Positions 28,382 to 36,757 of a stretch of DNA of 40,571 bases are shown here, one piece after another (the stretch's first letter is position 1; every line of letters starts with the position of its first letter). Below the pieces are notes generated by a model. That model ran no database searches and was not told the origin of the DNA. It was given only the letters and a program-made list of their open reading frames with translations. The position numbers were made by a program, and so were the translations under genes. Source of the stretch: Anaerolineae bacterium (GTDB lineage Bacteria > Chloroflexota > Anaerolineae > Promineifilales > Promineifilaceae); contig JAHBVI010000058.1 in assembly GCA_019637635.1 (NCBI GenBank), positions 1-40,571 on the forward strand. Reading direction: 5' to 3'.

Positions 28382-30028
28382 TTAGCGGGTAACGTGGTAA
28401 ATAATAATGCCATCCTGATGATAGACAATCTGGCCAGGGACGGGCACTGCCGTGTCGCCCAGCAGCGCCTCATACTGCCCGGCATAAATATAATCTATTT
28501 TCCACGTTTCAATCAATGCCTGCCGCCAGGCCAGGCTGGTTTCTGGCTGCCAAAACTGCTCCACCAGAGCTACTTTGCCTTCCAGGTCGGTGGTGTAGTC
28601 TAGCTGCCCTAAAAACACCTTGCCCGGCAGCACACGCGGCAGATAGTTGCCCATGGGGTAATAGGCCAGCACCAGATCGTCTGGCCCTGCTTGCTGCGCC
28701 AGCCAGTGGGCGGCCGTTATCTCGGTTGTCGGCAAGTAGGTGGGGAAATCCTGAGCGTCTACGGCCGTTTTCGTCACCAACAATGACAAGATGATGGTAC
28801 TGGGGATAACCAGGAAGAAAAAAACGCGGCGCAGGGTAGCGTAGGGGGTGGGCGTCCATTGGCGGAAACGGGTGTAAAACGGCCGTTTCGCCAGCCCCGG
28901 TAATATCACTTCTTCCAGTCCCCAGGCAGCCAGGGTGGCCACGGGAACCATCAGCCCCAGGGCAAAACGCCCGGAAAATTGGACGATGGGCAGATAGAGC
29001 AGCAGCACATTGGCTGCCACCCACAACGGAACCAGCCAGGGCAACGGCGCCCGAAACCAGGCGCGTAGGCCCACTAACGCCATCACCCCCAAAAAGCCGA
29101 TGCCGATGAGGGCGGCCAGCGGCGGCGGCGGCGGGATGACGTGTTCATGTTGGGTGTAAGCCGCAAAATAGGGGTCCTGGTTGGTCAGGAGGGCATAATA
29201 AACCAGCAGCAGCGCCAGTGGCAGCAAAATGAGCAGGCCATAGCCCCAGACACGCCAGGGGATGCGCCGCTGCTGCCAGGCCAGCGCCAGCAAATGGAAG
29301 CCAATCACCAGCCCGGCGACCGGCAGGTGATAGACGTATGTCAGCCCCAACGCCACGCCCACGATGCTCCCGGCAATAGCCCAGCGGATGTGGGGCCAAC
29401 GGCCGTCCCCTGCCAACGCACTCATCTTCAGTACACAAATGAAGAGCAGAACCTCCAGCCCTACGCCCAGAGCAAAGTGCGGCGTGTGAAACAGCGCCAT
29501 GAAAATTGACCACTCCGGCCCACCCAGGTCGGGCAGGCCGCCGGGTACGCGCTCTGCCAGCCGCAGGATGGCTACCAGCCAGCCAATGCCGGAGCCATAG
29601 ACGATGAGAAACCAGGCGGTGAATTGCCGCCGGGCGCGGCCAGGGAAGAGGGTGCGTACCCAGAACAGAAAAATGAGCAGCGTGAAGAGTACGGCCGTGA
29701 CCCGCAACAAATGAAACCAAAACAAACCGCTCCCCCCAACCACTGCCGCGATTTTGCCCAGCAGCAAATACGGCAGCAGCATCAACTTCGGCTGCCAGGG
29801 TTCAGGTGAAAAGGAGAAGTGGTAGAGCCAACGGCCGTCGCCCCCCTGCCGGATTGCGGCCAGATAGGTAGACAGATCATCCGGGTTGACAAACGTGCCC
29901 ACAAACACCTTGCCCGGCGGCGGCCCCAACCAGGCCACCAGATAAGGCAAACTCATCAGCGCCAGAAACAACAATGCCCAGGGCAGAATGACCCGGAGTG
30001 TCAATTGGGAATCTGAGTTTTCAGGCAT
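28382..30028 (-). CDS. Polytopic membrane protein, glycosyltransferase-C-like
   Basis: A 548-residue integral membrane protein with about ten hydrophobic helices and a C-terminal soluble part (TEITAAHWLAQQAGPDDLVL through the end). The first extracytoplasmic loop contains FVNPDDLSTYLAAIRQGGDG, and the overall layout recalls GT-C family mannosyl/arabinosyl-transferases common in Chloroflexota. No DxD or other catalytic motif can be assigned with certainty. ATG 30028 follows the recD2 stop by five bases, so it is probably co-transcribed with recD2. The frame extends upstream, but that part overlaps recD2 in another frame. Confidence 0.65.
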   Translation of the reverse strand: MPENSDSQLTLRVILPWALLFLALMSLPYLVAWLGPPPGKVFVGTFVNPDDLSTYLAAIRQGGDGRWLYHFSFSPEPWQPKLMLLPYLLLGKIAAVVGGSGLFWFHLLRVTAVLFTLLIFLFWVRTLFPGRARRQFTAWFLIVYGSGIGWLVAILRLAERVPGGLPDLGGPEWSIFMALFHTPHFALGVGLEVLLFICVLKMSALAGDGRWPHIRWAIAGSIVGVALGLTYVYHLPVAGLVIGFHLLALAWQQRRIPWRVWGYGLLILLPLALLLVYYALLTNQDPYFAAYTQHEHVIPPPPPLAALIGIGFLGVMALVGLRAWFRAPLPWLVPLWVAANVLLLYLPIVQFSGRFALGLMVPVATLAAWGLEEVILPGLAKRPFYTRFRQWTPTPYATLRRVFFFLVIPSTIILSLLVTKTAVDAQDFPTYLPTTEITAAHWLAQQAGPDDLVLAYYPMGNYLPRVLPGKVFLGQLDYTTDLEGKVALVEQFWQPETSLAWRQALIETWKIDYIYAGQYEALLGDTAVPVPGQIVYHQDGIIIYHVTR

Positions 30029-30033
30029 AAATA

Positions 30034-32355
30034 CTAACGTTGTAACCGCCAGTCCAGGGCGGTGTGGCGTTGGGTGACTTTGTTGTTGTTGATGGCGATG
30101 TGGATCGCTTTGCGGGTGCCTACCAGGATGACCACTTTTTTGGCGCGGGTCACGGCCGTGTACAACAAATTCCGCTGTAACATCAAATAATGCTGCGTGT
30201 GCATGGGCATGACCACACACGGATACTCCGCCCCCTGGCTCTTATGCACGGAAATGGCGTAGGCGTGTACCAGTTCGTCCGCTTCTAAAAAATCATACAC
30301 CACCGGCGCGCCATCAATACTCACCGTCAACGTCTGGTTGATGATATCCATAGCCGTAATGCGGCCGATGTCCCCGTTGTAGATGCTCTTATCGTAATTG
30401 TTCACCGTCTGCATCACCTTGTCGCCCACACGTAAGAGGCGACCGCCCAGTTTACGTTCCGGTTTATGGCCTGAGGGCGGGTTAAGCGATGATTGCAGCA
30501 GCAGGTTCAAATTGTGAACACCCACCGCGCCGTTGTACATGGGCGCCAGCACCTGAATGTCATCCAGGGGGTCAAAGCCAAACTTGAGCGGGGCGCGTTT
30601 TTGCACCACCTCCACCAGCATTTCGGCCGCTTTGTCCGCTTCTTCCACCACAAAGAGGAAGAAGTCCTGCGCCTCTTTGGGCGTATCCGGCATCTTCCCC
30701 TGGTTGATGTGGTGGGCGTTGCGGATGATGAGGGAGTTGGCGGCCTGGCGGAAGATGGTTTGCAGGCGGACAACGGCTGTCACCCCCGAATCAATCAAAT
30801 CGGCCAATACATCCCCCGCGCCCACGCTGGGCAACTGGTCAATGTCCCCCACCAGCAGCAGGTGGCTGTCCGGCGCAATCGCTTTGAGCAGGTTGTTCGC
30901 CAGTACCAGGTCGAGCATGGACGCCTCGTCAATGACGATCATATCGGCGTTGATCGGGTTTTCTTCGCTACGGCCGAATCCTTCGCCGGGATTAAATTCC
31001 AGCAGCCGGTGGATGGTTTTGGCCTCGCGCCCGGTCGCTTCCGCCAGCCGTTTGGCCGCCCGTCCGGTGGGTGAAGCCAGCGCATAGGTCAATTTGTGCC
31101 CATCCAGCAAATCCAATAGCGCCCGCAGGCAGGTGGTCTTACCCGTGCCAGGGCCGCCGGTGAGAATGGTGACTTTGTGGGTCACGGCCGTTTGCACGGC
31201 TTCCATTTGTTGAGGAGATAATTGGAGATTGGAAATGGGAGATTGGAGATTAGAGCGTTCACCGATTACCGATAACCGATTACCGATCACCGCCAACCGG
31301 CTCGTCGGATGCTCAATCATCCGCTTCACCCGCTGCGTCACCCCAATTTCCGAATAGTAAAACGGCGTCAGGTAAACGGCGCGCTCTTCTTTGATAATGG
31401 GAGATTGGAGATTGGAGATTGGAGATTCTTCACCTGCCACCGGCCACTTGTCACCTGTCACCTGCTCACCGCTCACTGCTAATCGCTCACTGCTCACTGC
31501 ATACTGAATCACCTCTCGCTTAATAAAATCACTCGTTTCCAGGGCGTCAATCACGGCCGTAATCTTCCCCGCCTCTACCCCCAAAATCTCCGCCGCCTCC
31601 GGTTCCAGCTCCTCTTGGGGCATGTAGACGTGCCCCTCTTCGGCCATGCGGTTCAGGGTGTAGGCGATACCCGCCTCGATGCGCGCCGGGTCATCGGCCG
31701 CCAGCCCCAACGCCTGGGCGATCTTATCGGCCGTCTTAAAGCCAATGCCATGAATATCCCGCACCATCTGGTACGGCGTATTTTGCACTACCGCTAAGGA
31801 GGTGTCGCCGTACTTCTTGTAAATTTTGGTCGCCAGGGTAGTGGAAACGCCGTGTGATTGCAGAAAAATCATCACGTCCTTAATGGCCCGCTGCTCGTCC
31901 CACGCTTTGGCAATCTGCCCCACCCGTTTCTGGCCAACGCCCAACACCGTCAACAGCCGCTCCGGTTCGTGGTCAATCACCTCCAGCGTCTCCGCACCAA
32001 AGCGGTTGACGATACGTTCGGCCATCACCGGGCCGATGCCCCGAATCATGCCGGAGCCGAGGTAGCGTTTGATGCCTTCGGTGGTGGCGGGCAGGGATTG
32101 TTCACAAAATTGGGCCTGGAATTGACGGCCGTGTTTGGCATGATTCCCCCACTGTCCCGTCAGCTTCAGCCACTCGCCGGGCTGCACCTCCGGCAAATTA
32201 CCCACCACCGTGATCAGTTCATCCCGGCCGCTGGCATATTTGAAGGGCAGCATCCCCCGGTTGTCCGGCTTCAGGCGGATGACCGAGTAGCCGTTTTCCG
32301 CGTTGTAATACGTCACCCGCTCCACCGAGCCACTGATCTGATCCTGGTTACTCAT
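30034..32355 (-). CDS. recD2: RecD2-type DNA helicase with two repeat-derived insertions
   Basis: A 773-residue SF1B 5'-3' helicase. The N-terminal OB-like part (SGSVERVTYYNAENGYSVIR) and helix-hairpin-helix (YLGSGMIRGIGPVMAERIV) are typical of RecD2/YrrC. Walker A GGPGTGKTT is near 397, DEASMLDL follows and the C-terminal HKSQGAEYPCVVMP segment closes. RecBCD partners are absent, as expected for RecD2, which acts in replication-fork and repair. Residues ~283-322 and ~352-385 are encoded by heptad-repeat tracts and contain the 7-residue period NLQSPIS-NLQ. The frame stays open. TACAAT six bases before ATG 32355 suggests a leaderless mRNA. The next gene begins five bases after its stop. Confidence 0.92.
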   Translation of the reverse strand: MSNQDQISGSVERVTYYNAENGYSVIRLKPDNRGMLPFKYASGRDELITVVGNLPEVQPGEWLKLTGQWGNHAKHGRQFQAQFCEQSLPATTEGIKRYLGSGMIRGIGPVMAERIVNRFGAETLEVIDHEPERLLTVLGVGQKRVGQIAKAWDEQRAIKDVMIFLQSHGVSTTLATKIYKKYGDTSLAVVQNTPYQMVRDIHGIGFKTADKIAQALGLAADDPARIEAGIAYTLNRMAEEGHVYMPQEELEPEAAEILGVEAGKITAVIDALETSDFIKREVIQYAVSSERLAVSGEQVTGDKWPVAGEESPISNLQSPIIKEERAVYLTPFYYSEIGVTQRVKRMIEHPTSRLAVIGNRLSVIGERSNLQSPISNLQLSPQQMEAVQTAVTHKVTILTGGPGTGKTTCLRALLDLLDGHKLTYALASPTGRAAKRLAEATGREAKTIHRLLEFNPGEGFGRSEENPINADMIVIDEASMLDLVLANNLLKAIAPDSHLLLVGDIDQLPSVGAGDVLADLIDSGVTAVVRLQTIFRQAANSLIIRNAHHINQGKMPDTPKEAQDFFLFVVEEADKAAEMLVEVVQKRAPLKFGFDPLDDIQVLAPMYNGAVGVHNLNLLLQSSLNPPSGHKPERKLGGRLLRVGDKVMQTVNNYDKSIYNGDIGRITAMDIINQTLTVSIDGAPVVYDFLEADELVHAYAISVHKSQGAEYPCVVMPMHTQHYLMLQRNLLYTAVTRAKKVVILVGTRKAIHIAINNNKVTQRHTALDWRLQR
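31221..31295. repeat. Heptad tract inside recD2, near Walker A
   Basis: Units of GGAGATT type (31221-31253) then CGATTACC/CGATAACC type (31259-31290), the same words as in intergenic tracts at 21431 and 9064. It encodes LAVIGNRLSVIGERSNLQSP-type sequence in frame within the helicase. Confidence 0.9.
31396..31503. repeat. Longer heptad tract inside recD2
   Basis: Four GGAGATT units followed by about ten TCACCTG/TCACTGC-type units. On the coding strand these read GCAGTGA-type. Every third unit would give an in-frame TGA, and those units read GCGATTA and GCAGGTG instead, so no stop arises. Confidence 0.9.
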
Positions 32356-32361
32356 GGGGGT

Positions 32362-32390
32362 ATTGTATGGTCAGGGGAAAGGGCAGACAA
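32362..32390 (-). promoter_or_regulatory. Promoter of recD2, probably leaderless
   Basis: Minus strand: TTGTCT (32390-32385), 17-base spacer, TACAAT (32367-32362), six bases to ATG 32355. The intervening bases are a run of C, with no Shine-Dalgarno. Confidence 0.55.
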
Positions 32391-32400
32391 CCGGGGGGGC

Positions 32401-32500
32401 GTAATCCGTAGCCCGTAGTTCGTAGTCCGTGGTTCATAATCCGTAGCTGATACGGCTCACGGCTCACGGTTCACGGTTCACGGATTACGGTTCACGGCCG
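32401..32500. repeat. Heptad tract (CCGTAGT / TCACGGT units)
   Basis: About thirteen units: GTAATCC, GTAGCCC, GTAGTTC and so on, then TCACGGC, TCACGGT, TCACGGT, TCACGGA, TTACGGT, TCACGGC. It joins two octamer-type words at its end. The stop codon of the lipoprotein hydrolase (TGA, minus strand 32494-32492) is within the last unit. Confidence 0.88.
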
Positions 32501-34288
32501 TACCAATTCCACATCCCCCATAAACAATGACCCACTCTCCGTCTGGTCAAACAGCAGGGCGATTTCGGCGATCTGGCTCAGGTCTACACCGCTAAAGGCG
32601 CTCAGGGGCAGGCGGATGGTAGTCAGGGGAGCGCGCCCGGTGAATAGTTCATCAAAGATTGAATCCTCTTCGGTCTGTCCGGGGGGAAAGAGTAACGCCG
32701 GTTCGTTGGGGCGGGTGGGGACAACGGCCGTCGCCCCCATCTTATCTGTCAACTGCACACTGAACGCCTGATATGCGCCGGTTTCATTTAGCGGGGAAAG
32801 AGGGTCAACGGCCGTGCGTAAACTGATAGTGGTGTAATCGCGCAAATCCCCGGCCCCTTCCGGTAGGGCAAAACGCAGCGCCCCGCCCGGCTGCTCCCAG
32901 GAAACCACCACCAGCGCCGGTTGGCCCGGTATGGTCACGGTCGCCCGGCGGCACGGTTCACTGCCCGGTTTCGACGTCGGCGTGTAATGACCGGCATCAC
33001 AGAAAAAGGTGGTGACGCCATCAGCCATCACGTCACCCCCGGCCCGATTGGTAGTTAACTCGTCTGCACTGGCCGGGATGAACAGCGTTTGGCGGTCAGC
33101 CGCCGGGGCCAGGACGGCCACCCGCGCAGGCAGGCCAAGAAGGGTATCGGGCGCAGGTGATTGTGCATCCAGCCCCAGGCGCGCCCATGTGGTCGCCGCC
33201 GTTTGTGGATCGTCACTGAAAATGAGGGCCAGGAAGTTGCTGGTATAATCAGCCAGGAACGCGCGTTGGGCTGCCTGGCCTAACGGCGCCTGGCAGTCGG
33301 GACGGCCGCGCGGCGCAATCATATCGGCGCCCAGGATCGAGTTGAAATAGTTATGGTTGGCCTGCTCCAACCAGACGGAGGTGACCCATTCCTGCTGCGC
33401 CGGGTTTTGCCGCGCACCCTCATAAAAATGTTGCCCCTCCTGGCCGATCACATCCCCGTCGCAGGCGGGCAAAATGATGGCCAGCGGCACGTCAGAACCA
33501 TCAGGGAAGGTAAAGGTGGGCGCAGGGGCGATCATGAGCAGCCCTCGCACCGGGCCATAGCCATGACGTTCGGCGGCATCGGGGGCGGTCAGCCCCCCCT
33601 CGTGCGCCAGCCAGTCAATGGCCTCGCCGCCGCGTGAATGGCCGAAAAAGACGAGATTGCTCAGGTCGGCACGGCCGTCTAGTTCCACGCCAAACCCATT
33701 TTCACCCCCATTGGCTGCCTCTACCAGCGCGTTCATGTGCAATTCAAAAATCTGCTTCAACCGTTCGCCGGGTGTGCCTTCGCCATAACCAAACGTGTTC
33801 TCCGCATTGGCGTTGATGGAGAGGGCTACATAGCCCTGCGCTGCCAGGTGGCTGATCAGGTAATCAAAGCCCCGGTAATTGGGCTGTTCATCCTCCGGCG
33901 CACACGGCCAGACGTCTACGCCCATATCGTTTACCGGGCAGCCAGGGTGTGTGCCGTGAATGATCAACACCACCGGGTACGGCCCGCCTTCGCCAGGCGG
34001 CACGGCAATGATCCCGTTCAACTGCACCGGCATGTTACGGAAGCGGCTGTCTTCGGGAAACCTGTCCTGCACGATAATGGCCTCGCCCAGGTTGTATTCA
34101 ACGGCCGGGGGCGGCTCGTCCGCGGGATTCGTTGTTTCTGGGGCGCTGGTAGGCACGGCCGTAGGGGAAACTGTTGGCAGTGGTGTCGGCTCGCTGGTTG
34201 GCGTCGGCGTCGGCGACGCACAGGCAACAAGAAAACTTAAAAGAAGAAGGGATAGTAATAACAATACCCTTCGCGCGTATTCTCTCAT
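32492..34288 (-). CDS. Lipoprotein alpha/beta hydrolase
   Basis: A 598-residue secreted lipoprotein. Signal peptide with lipobox LVAC (Cys about 23), then a Thr/Pro/Ser linker to ~60. An alpha/beta hydrolase fold follows: oxyanion VVLIIHGTHPGC, nucleophile FFGHSRGGEA, acid in PACDGDV and histidine in EQANHNYF. The remaining ~230 residues form a beta-rich C-terminal domain ending GSLFMGDVELVRP. It resembles secreted dienelactone-hydrolase/lipase-like esterases with an accessory domain. Substrate unknown. Anchored outside the membrane. The stop codon lies in a heptad tract. Confidence 0.85.
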   Translation of the reverse strand: MREYARRVLLLLSLLLLSFLVACASPTPTPTSEPTPLPTVSPTAVPTSAPETTNPADEPPPAVEYNLGEAIIVQDRFPEDSRFRNMPVQLNGIIAVPPGEGGPYPVVLIIHGTHPGCPVNDMGVDVWPCAPEDEQPNYRGFDYLISHLAAQGYVALSINANAENTFGYGEGTPGERLKQIFELHMNALVEAANGGENGFGVELDGRADLSNLVFFGHSRGGEAIDWLAHEGGLTAPDAAERHGYGPVRGLLMIAPAPTFTFPDGSDVPLAIILPACDGDVIGQEGQHFYEGARQNPAQQEWVTSVWLEQANHNYFNSILGADMIAPRGRPDCQAPLGQAAQRAFLADYTSNFLALIFSDDPQTAATTWARLGLDAQSPAPDTLLGLPARVAVLAPAADRQTLFIPASADELTTNRAGGDVMADGVTTFFCDAGHYTPTSKPGSEPCRRATVTIPGQPALVVVSWEQPGGALRFALPEGAGDLRDYTTISLRTAVDPLSPLNETGAYQAFSVQLTDKMGATAVVPTRPNEPALLFPPGQTEEDSIFDELFTGRAPLTTIRLPLSAFSGVDLSQIAEIALLFDQTESGSLFMGDVELVRP

Positions 34289-34445
34289 ATTTCTATCCTG
34301 AAAATAACCTCTGTCAGGCAGGGTATAACCAGTGCGCCTGAGGCAACCCTCTCCGAAATAGGGACAGTCAGAGGAGAACCTTTAGGCGAACAGCGAATCG
34401 GCTAAAGCCTCCCCTCACTCATTTGGGAGGGCTATAGTCTTCGAG

Positions 34446-34491
34446 GAGGAGTGCGCATCCTCAGATGCGCATCTGAGGATGCGCACTCCTC
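34446..34491. repeat. Perfect 46-bp palindrome
   Basis: GAGGAGTGCGCATCCTCAGA and its exact complement meet with no loop at 34468/34469 (23 + 23 bases). It lies between the SHOCT gene and the lipoprotein hydrolase, both on the minus strand. A second weak hairpin (AGCCTCCC with GGGAGGGCT, about 34408-34435) lies beside it. A cruciform, dispersed repeat, or protein site is possible; no T-run follows. Confidence 0.9.
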
Positions 34492-34518
34492 TCACCTCCA
34501 TTTATTGAGATGATACGG

Positions 34519-34986
34519 TCAGAGTCCCAAAATCTGTCGCTTCTTGGCCTCAAACTCTTCATCTGTGAGAATGCCTTGATCGCGCAGCGCGCCCAGCCGC
34601 TCCAGTTGGGTAATATAGTCGTCTGGGGGCGCGGCGGGCGCCGCAGGGGCAGACGGCGTGGCCGCTGCTGCCGGTGCGTCGTCATCGGCTTCCATGGCCG
34701 CCACCTCCGCATCGGTCAACTCATCCGTGTCAATTTCCAGATCATTGAGCGCCTGTTCCAACTGTTGTTCGCTCAAATCTTCCGGCTTCATGCCTGTGTG
34801 TTGTTCAATGCGCTGCGCGTCTTGCTGGCTCATTTTAACGGCCGTAGACGTACCCGCCACCGCAATCGCCACCATTCCCCCCACCAGCAACATACGTCTG
34901 CGCCGCATCCGCCGAATATGCCGCCGCCGGGCGCGCCGCACGGTGCGCCGCACCGCTCTACCACCAATAGGCCCTCGTCGTCTCAT
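34519..34986 (-). CDS. SHOCT-domain protein with Arg-rich N-terminus
   Basis: A 155-residue protein. The first ~32 residues are extremely arginine-rich (RRTVRRARRRHIRRMRRRRM), then one hydrophobic segment (LLVGGMVAIAVAG), an acidic middle with an Ala/Pro linker, and a C-terminal SHOCT motif (YITQLERLGALRDQGILTDE, EFEAKKRQIL). SHOCT is a short helical domain found at protein ends and probably mediates oligomer contacts. The basic end before the membrane helix may bind nucleic acid or the membrane surface. AAGGAG about eight bases upstream sets ATG 34986. Confidence 0.82.
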   Translation of the reverse strand: MRRRGPIGGRAVRRTVRRARRRHIRRMRRRRMLLVGGMVAIAVAGTSTAVKMSQQDAQRIEQHTGMKPEDLSEQQLEQALNDLEIDTDELTDAEVAAMEADDDAPAAAATPSAPAAPAAPPDDYITQLERLGALRDQGILTDEEFEAKKRQILGL

Positions 34987-35020
34987 TTTTCGATCTCCTT
35001 TTAACCTTCACTTTTATCAG

Positions 35021-35052
35021 GTCACCCATCACTCGTCACCCATCACCCATCA
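35021..35052. repeat. Short heptad tract (TCACCCA units)
   Basis: GTCACCC, ATCACTC, GTCACCC, ATCACCC, ATCACTT: five 7-base units. The stop codon of the MFS gene (TGA, minus strand 35052-35050) lies in the last unit. Confidence 0.82.
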
Positions 35053-36702
35053 CTTTCTTCGCCTTCTTTTCTCCGCTGGCTGCCCATCAGGCATAATCTC
35101 CCCCGGTGTGTAGTGGGGCAATCCCATGGCCGGTACCAATGCTAATAACGCGATACCTGCCAGAATCAGGAACGAATCCTTAAGCGCCTGCAAACGCGCC
35201 TCTTCGTTGATGCGCACGGCTTCGGCTATCTGCGCCGGGGTAGCCGTCGTTTCCGCTAACACGGTCTCTAACTGATCGTTGGTGATGAAGTTGACGTTGT
35301 CCAGGTCTACCTGCAACTTCAAAGAGTCAGGGATGCTGGATTGGGTCAGGCTGCTAAAAACAATGGCGCTCAACAATCCGACGGCAACCACCCCGGCAAA
35401 GGCTGTGCCTAAGGCGGTGGAAAGATTGTTGGCCACGCCGCGCAGCGCCCCCACATCCCCGGCCAACTCCTTTGGCGAAGCCGAAACCATCACGTTAAAC
35501 AACAGGGTCAACAGCGCACCTTCCCCCAACCCCACCAGAATCAGGCTAAAGATAACGACAGGTGTACTCCACTCATTGTTGATGGTCACCGCCAGCAGGG
35601 TCAGGCCGCCGGACACAACCACAAAGCCGATAAGGGCGATCTGGCGCGGCGTCAGCCGGTCAAAAAAGCGGACGATGAGGATGGCGGCGGTGGCAATGGC
35701 CAGGGTATAGGGGATGACGGTTACGGCCGTGAACAGCGAACTGCGGTTTTGCACAATCTGGATATAAAGCGGGATGAGGAAGTTTACGGCCGGCCCCAAC
35801 GCCCCAATCACCATGAGCGCCACAATGTTCGCCCGCTCCGCCCGCGAATCCAGCACTTCCAGCGCCAGCAACGGCGTTTTCTTTTGCTCCACCCGCCGGT
35901 GGGCCCAGGCGAAAAAAGCCTGCACCAGCACCAGACCCACGATGATCATAAACGGCGCAGGCGACAACCCCAGCAGGTCAAACGGCGCGGCCGGTTTGGC
36001 CACCGTAATCCCCCAGGCGTTCAAATTGTTGAACCCTAGCGAGATCAGCATGATTGCCAGCGCTGCCAACACCACGCCTACAAAATCAATCTTCACCCCT
36101 GGCTGGCGCGGAATGGGCTGCAAACGAAAACTAAGGACGAAGACAATCAGCGAAAGAACGCTGAGAATGCCAAAAGAAAGCCGCCAGCTTAACAACGTCC
36201 CCAACAAACCGGCAATAAAAAAGGCCAGCGCCCCGGAAATAGCCGGTGTGCCCGCCAGGATGCCCAACGCCTGCGCCTGCTGCCTCTCCCGGTAATTGGC
36301 AGCAATCAACACCACCAGCGTGGGCACCAGCGCTGCCGCCGCCAGCCCGGCCAACGCCTGTGCCAGGTTCATCGTGGTGGCGCTGTTGCTCAGGGCCATC
36401 GCGGCCATGGCCGCACCATGCGCCAGCACCGTCACCTGAAAAACCAGGCGGTCGCCAAACACCTTGCCCAGTTTCGCGCCTAACAAGACAAAGGCGGCCA
36501 CAAACAGCGAATAGAAAACAAGTGCCGTACCCACGCTGGTCGCCGGTACTCCTAATTCCTCCACAATCGGGCCAATGGAAACAGGAATGGCATTGACGTT
36601 AAAAGCCATTTGAATTTGCGCCAGCAGAATAACCACTAACGGCAGCCAGGAGGCGGTTTGAATGGTATCACCGTTCTTAGTTGCCTGAACTTTTTGTGTC
36701 AT
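35050..36702 (-). CDS. MFS transporter (DHA2-type, 14 membrane segments)
   Basis: A 550-residue inner-membrane drug:H+ antiporter-like protein. The N-terminal half has LPLVVILLAQIQMAFNVNAI, LGAKLGKVFGDR (motif A) and the long helix pairs of the EmrB/QacA group; length and hydrophobic pattern suggest 14 helices. The C-terminal loop before the last helix contains an acidic stretch (TNDQLETVLAETTATPAQIA), which is longer than usual. Substrate unknown. ATG 36702. The stop is inside a heptad tract, and a hairpin separates the gene from the AbgT gene upstream. Confidence 0.9.
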   Translation of the reverse strand: MTQKVQATKNGDTIQTASWLPLVVILLAQIQMAFNVNAIPVSIGPIVEELGVPATSVGTALVFYSLFVAAFVLLGAKLGKVFGDRLVFQVTVLAHGAAMAAMALSNSATTMNLAQALAGLAAAALVPTLVVLIAANYRERQQAQALGILAGTPAISGALAFFIAGLLGTLLSWRLSFGILSVLSLIVFVLSFRLQPIPRQPGVKIDFVGVVLAALAIMLISLGFNNLNAWGITVAKPAAPFDLLGLSPAPFMIIVGLVLVQAFFAWAHRRVEQKKTPLLALEVLDSRAERANIVALMVIGALGPAVNFLIPLYIQIVQNRSSLFTAVTVIPYTLAIATAAILIVRFFDRLTPRQIALIGFVVVSGGLTLLAVTINNEWSTPVVIFSLILVGLGEGALLTLLFNVMVSASPKELAGDVGALRGVANNLSTALGTAFAGVVAVGLLSAIVFSSLTQSSIPDSLKLQVDLDNVNFITNDQLETVLAETTATPAQIAEAVRINEEARLQALKDSFLILAGIALLALVPAMGLPHYTPGEIMPDGQPAEKRRRRK

Positions 36703-36721
36703 AAGATGTGTCTACCAAGAC

Positions 36722-36746
36722 CCTAAGGGTTTATCAAACCCTTAGG
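36722..36746 (-). terminator. Hairpin after the AbgT gene
   Basis: A perfect 11-base stem (36722-36732 with 36736-36746) with loop ATC, 12 bases after the AbgT stop on the minus strand. No U-run follows. It may end the peptidase-AbgT transcript or shield its 3' end. Confidence 0.55.
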
Positions 36747-36757
36747 CTCTTCACTGT

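Noticed and set aside
30029..30220. Longer N-terminus for the membrane protein at 28382-30028
   Set aside because: It overlaps the end of recD2 in another frame and is His/Pro-rich, unlike the hydrophobic rest.
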